From Cladorhizidae sp. MBARI D1340-BT2 (taxonomy: Eukaryota > Porifera > Demospongiae > Poecilosclerida > Cladorhizidae), in the NCBI GenBank assembly GCA_028752905.1, contig JAQNBH010000013.1, positions 25,178,549 to 25,242,548 on the forward strand: a DNA stretch of 64,000 nt, in the 5' to 3' direction. Positions 1 through 11,083 of this stretch are shown here, one piece after another. The notes under the pieces are model-generated. The model was given only the letters and a program-made list of their open reading frames with translations, was not told the DNA's origin and ran no database searches. A program made the position numbers and the translations under genes. The first letter of the stretch is position 1, and each line of letters starts with the position of its first letter.

Positions 1-1479
1 GTCCTACAATGAGTAGAAAGTGTTTTGATATGGTTAAAAAATAACTGAATGTGCCCATTTTGACAAGAATGAGATAGGTTTTCTATGAAAACACTCAAAA
101 AAGAGCTTCTTTCGGGTTGTAAAGGTGAACAAATTTCTACAGAATGCAGTTACATAATGAATAGAAGCTGTTAGATTGTGTAAACATGTATATTGAACAT
201 TTTTAAATTGCACTACATATGTAATGTTTAGACAGTCTGTATTAGAATCATCTGGTGTTAGTAGCGTTAATTCCTTATTATTATTATTATGCTCTATCTT
301 GTGATGGGTTTCACAGGTTCAACATTATCTAGATTAAATTACATTACCATTTACATTAGTAGCAGTTTTGATCCATCACATTTCACCATGAACTTCTTGA
401 AATCACACTTTACTGTGATATTGCCACTGCTTGAGAAAAAGGTGTTATTTCTCCTTCAAAATGATATGTTTTCTCAATACAGAGAGAAGCCTGCACTTTA
501 GAATGTCCTCTGTCTTGCAGCACAGCAAGGTCACATTCTGGTGAGAGTTGATCCCAATGATTCCGTAAACTTGGCCAGAGCTTGAATAAAGTCACAATTA
601 TTTTACACAATTCATATATACTCCTACCTATATGGATTAATCCATGGCGGCTGCATTGTTCCTCCCTTGTAGTCAACATTCTTCATGACTCACCATAAGA
701 CCCTCGTACAAACTGGATGGACAAAAAATGTGCAAATAAGAAACTATTAATGAAATAACGTAATTTAGTGCACTGTGCATAAGCGGAAACATGTTCCATT
801 AAAATGTCATAAATCTCATATCTGGATGCAGGCACTGGAATCAAGACTCTTCAAATATAAGTCACAGCTGATATTTCTCTCAGATGGAGTATCCATTTAA
901 AAAAATATATTCTAAAAAGTTCTAAAAAATCTCAAACATCAATCCAATAAATATCTGCTATATGAACAGTTCATGTAAGTATTAAAGTCCAGCATTTAAT
1001 TACATTCATAGATGTATCCAAACATGAAGAGTTCATGCAATATATTTGTAATTGTGTAAGCATTCAGTCCAGTATTTAATTAGCTAAATTCAAAGATGTG
1101 TCAACAAAGTGGAATTCTTACCTGGGTAATAAACCCCCGCCCCTGATTAGAGAGAAGAATGTCTGGAGTGCCCCACCTAAAAAAAGTAGATGGCACAAAA
1201 ATGCTATTCCAAAAATGGACTTATAACTCAGACAATTATATTGATGTTATTATACTAAACAAAGGAAGCTGCTTGCGACTCCACTGGCTTGTTTGTCTTC
1301 AAGGGGGAAGAGGTCCACAAATTTGGTGTAATAGTCAGGTGGGATATAAGTATGGATGACTATGGCCATCAGTATTCAAATACGACTTAGAATATGTCAT
1401 TACAAAGTTAAAAGTGACAACTTAGTGTGTTCAATTTACCAACAAGATCTATTTCAATAAACTGTCAGTTGGCATAACA
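1..1479. other. AT-rich non-genic DNA, nothing recognised
   Basis: Both strands are broken by frequent stops. The short open frames (289-501 plus, 410-679 minus, 1159-1359 plus) show no motif, composition or splice context that I recognise. I read this as intergenic or intronic sequence. Confidence 0.5.
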
Positions 1480-1590
1480 GAATTACAATGACCTCAATAA
1501 TCAACTTGAATTTTAGTCTCTCGACGTTTCAACTAGAAGCTTTAGCCTTTATCAGAGATGCTAAGACTCATGTGAGCTTGTTATATACCA
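1480..1590 (-). repeat. Dispersed hammerhead-like repeat, copy a
   Basis: On the minus strand this copy has a core of CTGATAA (1549-1555, one change from CTGATGA). A decayed stem II, GAAAC, GTC and the shared tail ending in AAGTTGATTATTGAGGT follow. Its flank, with CATGAGTCTTAGC upstream of the core, matches the copy at 14.4 kb, so the two share a longer element. The ribozyme core is mutated, so this is a fossil. Confidence 0.6.
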
Positions 1591-2059
1591 GCAGCTAGCT
1601 ATCACCAGATAATGCAAACCACACCTTGGCACAGTGTCAAGCATGCCGACCAGTTCTAGGGGCTTGTTCACCTCGACCGTCCTTATGTTGGGTTCGGCAT
1701 TTTTAGCTTTTCATAATTACGTTGTCCTGACAATAGGCATGCTATCATTCTCCTCCATTCAAAATCAGTCAGTGCATGGAGACTCTGGACTCATGAAGAT
1801 GAACTTCTAGTCTCCATTATGGATGCAACATTAGATCATTAAACAATGATCGACGATCATGTAAAATTGTTTTGTTAGACAGTGCTTACATCCATTCTCT
1901 ATTAGCCAATGGACCAGAGAATCTATTATTTCCAAATACTTCACTCATGCAAATTTGAATAAGTTCTTCTCCAGAGCTCTGTGGCCAAGACTATATTATA
2001 TAGTCTAAGCTTAAACAGCTCTGATGTGCCACTCTTTGCCCACTGGTATGCTATGGCCT
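1591..2059. other. Non-coding, nothing recognised
   Basis: No open frame of note and no repeat structure that I can identify. Confidence 0.4.
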
Positions 2060-2430
2060 GGAGTCATATTGGTTGAGTCTCATGTTGGTTATTGTGTCAT
2101 GTTGGTTATTGAGTCGGTAATTGACTATTGATGGTTATTGAGTCATGTTGATTATTGGTTATTGAGTCATATTGGCTATTGAGTCATATTGGTAATTGAG
2201 TCATATTGTCATATTGGTTATCGAGTCATATTGGTTATTGAGTCATATTGTCATATTGGCATATTGTCATATATATTGGTTATTGAGTCATATTTCATAT
2301 TGGTTGAGTCATTGGTTATTGATGGTTATTGAGTTCATATTGTCATATTTGTTATTGAGTAGTATTGGTTATTGATGGTCATGTTGGTTTTTGAATTAGT
2401 CATGTTGGTTATTGGTTATTGGTTATTGGG
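2060..2430. repeat. Irregular minisatellite (TTGGTTATTGAGTCATA)
   Basis: Roughly 17-19 base units built from TTGGTTATTGAGTCATA recur about 15-20 times with variable spacing and internal deletions. The array is AT-rich and non-coding. Confidence 0.8.
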
Positions 2431-2724
2431 TTCTGTATTAAGTGCACTGCAGTGTTGGTGTTTTTGCAGCTAGCTTACTTACGAATATATTCTCTGCATT
2501 GATATATCACTAACGAAGATTAGGACAATGAAATGTTTGAGTTTGCATGATTTTAGAACTCAAGAAGACATCATGCCAATAAAGAAAGTTTTCAACTGAA
2601 AAAGGAAGTTGGGGCCTCGAGTTTACTTCCTCTCAGCAAGAAATGAGCTTTCTGGTATACCCGGTAGCCATTATGAGCTGGCTTACCTCTTTGATAACTT
2701 TGAAATGGAGCATCTAATGCCTAG

Positions 2725-2725
<1 letters not shown>

Positions 2726-2757
<32 letters not shown>
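2726..2757. repeat. (TA)n microsatellite
   Basis: An alternating TA run of about 30 bases with one slip near its 3' end. A shorter TA run lies at about 2969-2980. Confidence 0.85.
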
Positions 2758-2759
<2 letters not shown>

Positions 2760-3054
2760 ACAACAGGTTAATATTTTTGAGGTATAGTACCGTCCCCCTC
2801 CCCTTGAACTCATGATCAAAGTGACTATATATCAAACTAAAAAGCTGATTTTCAGCCTTTAAGGACCTATTTTCAACTCAGATATATCATGCCTATTTAA
2901 TATAACAATAATAGTAATAGTAATAGTAGTAATAACAATAACAACAAAAATAATAATACACTGCCTATATATATATATACAGAGAGGGAACATTATCTTT
3001 GTCTTTAATCAGAGGGGCATTTCTGTTTTTGTGTAATAGTTTTTTAAGATTATT

Positions 3055-3345
3055 TTTGTTATGTATTAACTTATTATTTATAATACTATCAAGTTTTATT
3101 AGAGTAGGACATGTATTTTATTTATAGTATTATCAAGTTTTATTATTTATTATTAGAGAAATAATAAACAAGCTTTATTATTAGACAAGGACATGTTTTA
3201 TCTTGTATTTTATAATATTATCAAACAAGGACATGTATTTTATTTATAGTATTATCAAGTTTTATTAGACGAGGACATGTTTTATATATCTTGTATTTTA
3301 TTTATAGTATTATCAAGTTTTATTATTTATTATTAGATGTTTTAT
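3055..3345. repeat. Degenerate tandem repeat (TTATAGTATTATCAAGTTTTA)
   Basis: Blocks containing TATAGTATTATCAAGTTTTA and GGACATGT...TTTTAT recur five to six times in about 290 bases with variable spacers. It is AT-rich and non-coding. An ATT/AAT trinucleotide tract follows at about 3418-3455. Confidence 0.75.
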
Positions 3346-3487
3346 CTTGTATTTGTATTTTTGTAATTCAGGTGATATGTATACTGCATTCATTACTAGT
3401 TATTTTGTAAATGATAACAATAATAATAATAATTATTATTATTATTATTATAATAACAACAAATTCAAATTTTTTATTAACAATGAC

Positions 3488-3555
3488 GATAATCAACTTA
3501 AATGTACTCACCCCAAGTTTCAGCTAGATGCTCTAGCATTCATCAGGGTTAGTGT
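3488..3555 (-). repeat. Dispersed hammerhead-like repeat, copy b
   Basis: The minus strand has an intact CTGATGA (plus coordinates 3540-3546). It is followed by arms GCTAG and CTAGC that pair perfectly around an AGCAT loop, then GAAAC. The GTC cleavage triplet is replaced by TTGG. The tail matches the AAGTTGATTAT tail of the other copies. Confidence 0.65.
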
Positions 3556-4783
3556 TTAATACAGCTATATATAATTATATTGAAATATCCATCATTAAGC
3601 TTTTCACTCATGCTATGTATATAGCAATTTGTCCATCACAATATTGAACAGGATGGTAATATAGACCCATGCTTGACTCCTCTATTCACAACAAAACATA
3701 ATTTTTTTGTGGTAACCATATATTGATGAGCAGGTGGAATTTATGTGCCAACTCTTCATCCCCATTGACTTCATAACTGTAGAGATAAAGGAATACAGAT
3801 GCTTTTTCCAGATCTAACCGGCACAAATAGAGGGAAATCACCACTTTGTACTACAGCATTCAATAGTTCATTTGTTGAAAATATTCCATCTGCACAGGAA
3901 TTCCCTTTTCACATTGGTGGTATTTCCTCTCAATTAAAGTTACCCAGAAATGTTTGTGACACTGTACAAGCCTTGACTGCAACCCAGAAGTATCTGTTGA
4001 ACCACCTAGAAATCTCATAAGGATCAAGTATATCCCACACATTTCCTTGGTGGTTGTAATCATAGTATTTGTCATGTGTGGCTGTCAGCATTCCTGGATG
4101 GTAAGGCGGGCAGGTCGACGGTGTGTTCTGTATTGCTTGTGCTATTTTCTGTGCTGACAAGTCGAGGGACAAGTTGGTTACCCAGCCTTTCCATGTGTAA
4201 GTTGTGAAGGTCAAGGAGCATGAGCACTGTTTGTACATCAGACTGCTCTGGAGCAAGCTGATCTTCTTAAAATGTATTGTAGTCATTTAAAATATGTACA
4301 TTGAGACTTAAAGGTTAACTTGAAATTGTGAGAGAATTATTAGAAAATACTCTCAAATTTCATTTTTGAGAACCGAATTGTTTAAATTATCTGGGCAAGC
4401 ATTCCCATGGACCACCACGGTATGGGAAGAAGGTGCTCGGTCCCCATAACCCCTTGGAAATGGTCAACTTGAAGGAAAAAACAACCCCCCTCCTCAGCCA
4501 AGAACCTGGCTCTCTCAGTGACTTGATCCATGCCAGCAACCCTTCATCCATCTCATAAACTCCAACTTTCCTCCCACCACTTCTATGATCACGAATCCTT
4601 TAGCCGTTCCTATCTCTCACCTGCCTCTCATTCACTCCAAACTTTTTGCCTGCACTTCTGTTGCCGATAAGTGGGGCAAATTCAACTACTTGAAGTTTGA
4701 AGACTGCAACATAGCTCCACTTCATGGACTTGGGTCTCTGCCCTTATTTATCTTAATTAACCAACAAGCGATCATGACCAGAG
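3556..4783. other. No assignable gene; unrecognised minus-strand open frame
   Basis: The longest frame is 3930-4286 minus (118 codons). It contains Trp/Tyr-rich residues such as TYTWKGWVTNLSLDL and EISRWFNRYFWVAVKA and then runs into stops. The composition is less random than its neighbours, and it could be an exon or an old transposon fragment. Just upstream on the same strand, a GVKHGSILP-like stretch near 3655-3685 is faintly reverse-transcriptase-like. I do not recognise the family. Confidence 0.25.
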
Positions 4784-7075
4784 GTGGGGAAGTTGCCGGT
4801 TCATCTGGTGCAGAGGATAGAGGATCTAGAGGACTCAGTAAGCCATAAAGACCAGAGGTTAAGTCAATTGTTAGAAGTGGCACAAGATCAAATGAAGCTG
4901 AAGGAGACTGAAGAAGGTATGAGGTTGAAGAAGAATGTAAGAGATACGAGGTTGAAGGAAAATGTGGTGGTGGAGAAGAAGAAACACAGCCAGCAACATG
5001 GATAAGATCAAGGCAGGAAGCCCAGGATGAGGAAAAATGGAAAAACCTGGAGCATTCATCTTGTGGGGGTACAGACAATCGCTCCAAAGGATAGCAATGA
5101 CTTAATAGTGTGAAGTACTGCCAAGGAAAGAGAAGAAAGAGATAAGGGAAAAGACAGTGAGGAGAATAAGAGAACAGGATTGAACAGTTGTAAGCTGTTT
5201 TGGTCAGACCTGAGGGAAAATAGAAAGATAGGAAGATTGAAGGCCAACTCTGGTGGAGTGATAGAGGGAGAAGGTGAGGTTTTATAGGAGATGGTGAGAC
5301 AGTAGGAGGAGTTCGGCAGGAGAGAGGAGTGTCTACAACACCTGGTTCAGGTGAAAGAGGTAGGGTAGCAATGAAATGGGTATGTGTGAACAAGTAAGAT
5401 GGTGGGAAGTGGTGGATATCCTGAAGAGTCTCAAGAGGGGGAAAGTGCCAGGTTCAGATGGAATACTCAATGAGATGATGATGTATGGAGGGAGACAATG
5501 GTAGAAGTATTAATGGATTTGCTGAACATGGTGTGATGAGGAGGGAGTGTTGTCCAGAGGATTGGATGAGGAGTTTGTTGGTACCACTCTACAAACACGG
5601 TGATGCAGAAGTGATTTGGGAATTATAGATTGATATCATTAGCATCAAGTAAGTCTTACGACAGTGTTTGGAGGCATCGTTTGTCGTATACAATGAGAAA
5701 AGCAGGAGTGGAAATTTGTACGAATGTATGAATGCCTCTACCATGGCATGGAAACTAGGATAGTATTGGACAGAGGTCAGTCGAGGTGGTTTGGGATAGA
5801 GAGGGGACATAGGAAGGGGGTGTCTTTTGCACCAACATTATTCAACATGTATATGTCGGGAATGGTGGATGAACTAGAGTGAGCTGAGCTGGGATTGAAG
5901 TTGGATGGTACATTGTGTGGTGCATTGCTCTATGCAGATGATATTGTGCTTTTAGCAGACATAGGAGTGGAGTTGCAGAGATGTTGGGTATTGTGCAGAA
6001 TTATGCGATAAGATGGAAGTTGAAGTTTAATGAGAAGAGCAAGGTAATGGTAATTGGCAAGGGAGAAATAGTGAGAAGTGGAATATTGGTGGAGGAAATA
6101 GTTGGAAGCTTTCAGATACCTGGGTGTGTGGTTTGATGAAAAACTGAGAGGGAATGTACACTTGGAGAAAATGAAGATTAAAGCAGAGGAATAGATTGGA
6201 AAGGCAGTGAGTGTGGATGAGTAAAGGGAATGGAAAAACAGAAGTGGATAGAGGTAGGATGGTGTGGGAGGTGTTGGCTGGGCCAAGCCAGGAACATACT
6301 GCTGAAGTGTGGCTGATGGGAGGACAGACTGCTTGTAGGAAATTAGAGTTAGCTCAGTTGAGGAGGAAGAAACCTATTAGGGGCTAGCAACACAGTGGGA
6401 GGAGTGGCAGTGCTGGGGAACTTGGGATGGAGTTAGCAGAAAGGAGGGAGGAGAAAAAAATCTTCTATGGTAGGTGTCTTGCTCAGGTGGAGGAGGGTAA
6501 ACTGGTAAAAATTGTGGCAGACAAGCTAAGAATGGATGGAGGGATAGGAAGGTAGGAAGAATGTAACTGTTGAGGAGTAAATACGATCTGAATAATGAGC
6601 TAGGGCCAGTGAGGCAATGGAAGGTGAAGATAAAGAAGAAGAATGTGTGTGATTGGGAGGAGGATGTCGGAGTAAGAGCAGCTTGAGGTGGTATAGGTTG
6701 ACAAAAGGTGATGGAGCAGAAAGGTCTACATGGTCATTACAGGGATATGAGGGAGTGAGGTTGATGTTTAGATGAAGGACAGAGTCAGCAGGTCTATTGC
6801 AGGACAAGAAGCGATGTAGACTGTGTAGTGATGATATGTGTGAGTTGTGACAGGAAGGAAGTGGAAGATGTGGGGCACTTTCTAATAGAATTTGGAAGGG
6901 AATGGAAAGCGTTGATGAATGCCCTGGATGAAATTGAGGGAGATGAAATATGGTTGGAGGAGTTTGAGATGGTGGGCACTGAGGGGAAGGTGGTATCGTT
7001 GCTTGGGAAGGAGGTGGAGAGTGTGAGTAATGAGGTGGGTTGAAATGTGTGGGTGAATTTTGCAGTGTAACAATA
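4784..7075 (+). pseudogene. Decayed non-LTR retrotransposon (LINE) reverse transcriptase
   Basis: A purine-rich plus-strand stretch carries LINE landmarks in order, but in different frames. First is a coiled-coil-like segment (4784-5005). Next comes KVPGSDGILNEM (about 5442-5475), the conserved PG-DG entry to the RT fingers. It is followed by a YDSVWR-like block near 5655, a PTLFNMYM block near 5833, and the catalytic LYADDIVLLAD box at about 5928-5960. Near 6828-6900 a CVSC...GHFL motif resembles the C-terminal cysteine/histidine motif of many LINE pol proteins. Numerous stops and frameshifts separate these blocks, so the element is inactive. The boundaries are approximate. An AT-rich stretch with short AATAAG/AATCAATG motifs at 7120-7165 may be the 3' tail. 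Confidence 0.8.
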
Positions 7076-7159
7076 CATTTTCTTACATGGCATAGAATAA
7101 TCAAAATGCTGAGTGGATCATTGCGCTCAATACAATACAAAAATAAGTAAATCAATGAC

Positions 7160-8105
7160 AGTAAATGAGGTAAGATGACTTGTTAACACTGACACATCTC
7201 TGATAAATATTAAGCTAACGTTCTATGTTGTTATAAATATTGAGTGGGGGGAGGTGTATCAGTCCCTTTCTCCTCTGCCAACACTTCATTAATTAAGATT
7301 CCCAATGAATCCATGAGCGCTGCACGAGAGCCACATATAGCGACCAAATTATAGGATTGGAAAGACCCAAATTTAATGTATTTTCCGTTTTCATGCAAGT
7401 TATGCTAGAAATAGTGGAGATTGAAAGTCAAAGAGGTAAAGTTGCTGAGCTTACCTGTGAGCTTGTGTTAGTTCTTCTCAGAATTCATTGCCAGGCATAG
7501 TTATTGGTTTGTATTGGGTCAAGATATTCCTGGAGCATTATTGAATGGGTATGGCCTAATGGCTTCATGTAGTAGAGTTCAAGTGCTTCTTGAAGTGCAG
7601 AGGAGCTGTAACAGCTGAAAAGAAGCAGCATTTTGTGAAAAGATGATAGATTGTTTACAAATGTAATAGTGTAACCCAAGACAACCAATGAAATGTAACC
7701 AGGCATAAATTCTGAGAAAAATTGCAGCAAACTCACGGATAAGCTAGCATTAACATCACTTTACCACTCTCCTCAAACAACAACTTGGTTATGGTGCAGA
7801 GGAGGGGGGTAGAATAAGAGATGTTTGGTAAGGTCACCTTTTCCTCTGAGGGCACAGAAGAAAATCGTTGCAAGGTCATCAGTGCACACTGAACAGGATG
7901 CAATAACAGTTGGTAGGCATTTGATGCAACAATTATCTGTAAAACCAACTTTTGTTACCTTCACTGGATGGTGACCGTCATCTCACGCGCAAGCATAAAA
8001 GTCGCGAATATTTAAATTCCTTACTGCAACCGCAGAGGCCAAGACACGCCTTAACATCAATATGACGCTAGAATACTATTGAGGTGAAGTGTGCTACTGT
8101 CTTGA
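7160..8105. other. Upstream intergenic DNA, no assignable gene
   Basis: A short cysteine-rich minus-strand frame lies at 7773-7964 (residues NCCIKCLPTVIASCSVC). It could be an isolated exon, but I cannot assign it. Otherwise nothing is recognised. Confidence 0.3.
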
Positions 8106-8107
8106 GG

Positions 8108-8115
8108 TATATAAG
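8108..8115 (+). promoter_or_regulatory. Possible TATA box upstream of the GPCR gene
   Basis: TATATAAG lies about 425 bases 5' of the receptor start codon in an otherwise mixed-composition segment. If it is used, the leader is about 390 bases long and contains at least three upstream ATGs (8177, 8278, 8365), or it holds a leader intron. Position and sequence are suggestive only. Confidence 0.3.
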
Positions 8116-8533
8116 TAGCTACGTATGTTCAGAATCAATAATCACTGATTATAGCAAAATGTTGTGAGCTTACCAGTTGGTCGAACGTACAGTTCACTGG
8201 AATGCTCTGTTCATTACTATAGAACACGGACGGACTCTGAATATTATATACGTGTGTGAACTCACATCGGTGACGATGAAATGGGAGCTGCGAGTGAGAA
8301 AGAGCAATGCTGTAGAAACTGATGAACTGAGAGGAGCTAGACTTGAAAATAGTTTCTTTCGGGCGTGCGTGGTTACGTACGTTCATTACTCGGATCAATC
8401 AACTTGGCTTCCACTTGTCGTTGCACATATTATTACAAAGGCTTCGCTACACCCCTGATTCCACAAGTAGGCGTGGCTGAACCGGCGCGAGGTAATCACG
8501 GCTCGCATTATCAGAAAACTGGGATACCACACA

Positions 8534-11083
8534 ATGACTATTTCTATCATCGTAGCTACACTCTTCCTTGGAAACCTGTACTATTGTAGAGCTGAGCTTG
8601 TGTATGAATCTGAAATCAAGAACGATGGTAGAACTGTCCTTCTTGGTGGATTATTTCCAATGCATGTAAGCAATGAAACAGGTGTTTGTGGAGCCCTCTA
8701 TGAATCTACTGTGCAGAGACTAGTATCTATGGTTCGCACTATCGACCAAATTAATGAAAACAGTGAGTTACTCCCCAAAATTAAATTGGCATTCAGTGTT
8801 AGGGACACATGTACAGATCCCAGCTATGCCCTGGAGCAGGCTTTTCATTATGTGCAAATGAGAAGCAGTAACCTCACCTGCAGCAGCAGCAGCAGTGACC
8901 GTGTGTCTGTGTCAGGTGTGATCGGAGCACAATTTAGTAAAGTCTCCATTGATATAGCCAATTTGTTTGGGCTCTATAGGATTCCCCAAATCAGTTATAT
9001 ATCCACAGCCGACATACTTGGAGACAAGACAAGATTTGACTACTTTTTTCGAATAGTGCCTCCAGATTATTTTCAAGCCAAGGCCATTGCTGACATTATT
9101 GTGTTATTCAAGTGGACTTTTGTCTTCATGCTCTACTCTGATGATGCATATGGCAGTGGAGGTATCGAGGCAGTCATTGAACACTTGAGCTTGCATAATG
9201 AAACAAAACTATGCATAGCAGCAAAGATTCGTCTTTCTCTGACAGCCAATGCCCAACAGTATGATGTAGTAATCAAAACAATGAGTCAAGATTATGTGAG
9301 AAATGCTACTGTGGTTGTACTTTTTGGACATGAAGATGATGCAGTAGGTATGATGCAAGCTCTGAGGAGAGCACATATGCAAGGAGATTATACCCTCAGT
9401 AACCTGACCTGGATAGGAGCAGACTCATGGGGCACCTCATTGCCAAGTGAATATCACAGCATTGCACGAGGGATGCTGGGTATCTTACCAATGTCCATGA
9501 GAGACCCCACCTTTGACAATTACTTCACATCACTTAGTCCTGATGCATACCCCAGCAATGTTTGGTTTAACGAGCTGTGGGAGTCAAGGTTCGGGTGCAG
9601 CTTGAGCAACAGCAGCACATGTGGGATACAACAGGCAAATATGACACTGAACACAACCGATTACAGGCAGGCCAATCACATTACTTTGGTTTCTGATGCA
9701 GTCTTCGCATTTGCTCATGCTATTCACAACCTGGTGGAGAGCAGATGTCCCAATAGCAGTTTATGTGATGCCATCCTGGAAGAACGACTGCTAGGAAAGG
9801 CAATCAATGGAGATCTTTTGCGACAACATCTCTACAACATCTCCTTTCGAGGCCCTTCTTCCAACATTGTTTCTTTTAGTAAAGATGGAACAGAAACTGG
9901 TACCTACTTCATCAGGAACTTGCAACAAAACCCATTGCTAGAGAACGCTTTTACATTTGAAACAGTTGGCACATGGGACAATGAACAATCTTTGAAGTTT
10001 GTGTCAGATATTCAATGGCCTACAGGTGATATACCTAAATCAGTTTGTAGTGATACATGTGAAGGAGGCCAGCAGCCTATTCCTATAGCTGATAGGCAGT
10101 GTTGTTGGACCTGCTCACCTTGTCAGAGTGAAAGAGGTTTCAGTGATGGGTTGTCATCCTGCCAGGATTGTGAAGAAAGCACGATGCCCGATTCCCCAAA
10201 AAGCAAGTGTATTCCCATCCCTGTTTCTCATCTGAATTTTTCCAGTGCATGGTCAATATTGTTAATTATTTTCACCACTATTGGGCAGGCTGCAACTGCA
10301 GTCGTCATCATCGTGTTCCTTGTCTACAACAAGCACAGAGTGGTGAAAGCTTCAAGCAGAGAGCTCAGTGCTATTTTGCTTATTGGACTGGTTCTTTGCT
10401 ATGCTATGCCATTGTTCTTTGTTGCAAAGCCCTCGCCAGCTGTGTGCGCAATTCGACGGATATTTTTCGGTCTCAGCTTTACGGTGTGTTTCAGTTCCCT
10501 GCTTGTCAAAACCAACAGGATCTACCGCATTTTCAATCAAAATTTCCACAATCTTACTATACCGCCTCGTTTTGTTAGCTCACTCTCCCAAGTTATTATA
10601 ACTTGCATCCTCATTACTGTTCAAATTCTTGTAGCAATTGTTTGGCTAACTCTGGATCATCCTTCCACTGGCATTGACTATGGGACTAGAAATGCTGAGC
10701 TGAGGTGTGGAGATTCTCCTTTAGTCTATTTGTTGGCTTCACTGGGTTACAATTTAATTCTATTGCTTCTAACCACTTACTATGCATTTCTTGCCAGGAA
10801 ACTCCCAGAAAACTTCAATGAAGCAAAATACATCAATGCCACTGCCTACACTCTGTGCATCATTTGGTTTGCCTTCATTTCTACATATTTTGGGACCATG
10901 AAATTTGGAGATGTTTTCCAAGTCATTTCTCTTACAATTGCCATTATTTTGAGTGCTACAACCACTCTTGTGTGTATCTTTGTGCCTAGAGTGATCCTGC
11001 TCATTTCAAGTTTGAAGAAGCGGAAAAGCAGAACTATGTCTGCAATGAATATAGGAAAGAATATCTCTGAGAATAATTTGTAG
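8534..11083 (+). CDS. Class C GPCR, metabotropic-glutamate-receptor-like
   Basis: A single uninterrupted 849-residue frame with the full class C layout. Residues 1-20 are a signal peptide (MTISIIVATLFLGNLYYCRA). Residues about 35-490 form the Venus-flytrap ligand-binding module. Residues 499-560 form a nine-cysteine linker with C505, C509, C523, C524, C527, C530, C543, C546 and C559 all present. Seven membrane helices start near 572, 610, 638, 684, 728, 770 and 794. The linker argues for an mGluR/CaSR-type rather than a GABA-B-type receptor, since GABA-B lacks it. Residues at the positions that bind the amino-acid backbone in mGluRs look retained: S135, T158, D178, Y206 and D297. The FNEAKYIN motif before TM6 (761-768) is the family hallmark. 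The C-tail is short (about 25 residues, basic). Several N-glycosylation sites lie in the ectodomain. It should act at the plasma membrane through G proteins, probably sensing an amino-acid-like ligand (inference). The start is chosen because it opens directly onto the signal peptide. Confidence 0.95.
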   Translation: MTISIIVATLFLGNLYYCRAELVYESEIKNDGRTVLLGGLFPMHVSNETGVCGALYESTVQRLVSMVRTIDQINENSELLPKIKLAFSVRDTCTDPSYALEQAFHYVQMRSSNLTCSSSSSDRVSVSGVIGAQFSKVSIDIANLFGLYRIPQISYISTADILGDKTRFDYFFRIVPPDYFQAKAIADIIVLFKWTFVFMLYSDDAYGSGGIEAVIEHLSLHNETKLCIAAKIRLSLTANAQQYDVVIKTMSQDYVRNATVVVLFGHEDDAVGMMQALRRAHMQGDYTLSNLTWIGADSWGTSLPSEYHSIARGMLGILPMSMRDPTFDNYFTSLSPDAYPSNVWFNELWESRFGCSLSNSSTCGIQQANMTLNTTDYRQANHITLVSDAVFAFAHAIHNLVESRCPNSSLCDAILEERLLGKAINGDLLRQHLYNISFRGPSSNIVSFSKDGTETGTYFIRNLQQNPLLENAFTFETVGTWDNEQSLKFVSDIQWPTGDIPKSVCSDTCEGGQQPIPIADRQCCWTCSPCQSERGFSDGLSSCQDCEESTMPDSPKSKCIPIPVSHLNFSSAWSILLIIFTTIGQAATAVVIIVFLVYNKHRVVKASSRELSAILLIGLVLCYAMPLFFVAKPSPAVCAIRRIFFGLSFTVCFSSLLVKTNRIYRIFNQNFHNLTIPPRFVSSLSQVIITCILITVQILVAIVWLTLDHPSTGIDYGTRNAELRCGDSPLVYLLASLGYNLILLLLTTYYAFLARKLPENFNEAKYINATAYTLCIIWFAFISTYFGTMKFGDVFQVISLTIAIILSATTTLVCIFVPRVILLISSLKKRKSRTMSAMNIGKNISENNL

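Noticed and set aside
3640..3800. Reverse-transcriptase-like GVKHGSILP stretch on the minus strand
   Set aside because: Too short and isolated. No YxDD box or flanking RT blocks in the expected order were found.
4722..5393. 223-codon minus-strand open frame
   Set aside because: Ser/Pro/Leu-rich shadow of the purine-rich LINE remnant on the plus strand, with no motif of its own. The same applies to 6526-7155 minus.
8177..8589. Upstream open frames overlapping the receptor start
   Set aside because: Short, no motifs, and the receptor frame starts cleanly with a signal peptide at 8534. They are noted only as possible upstream ATGs.
10207..10601. Open frames overlapping the receptor's transmembrane region
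   Set aside because: Out-of-frame shadows of the GPCR coding sequence.
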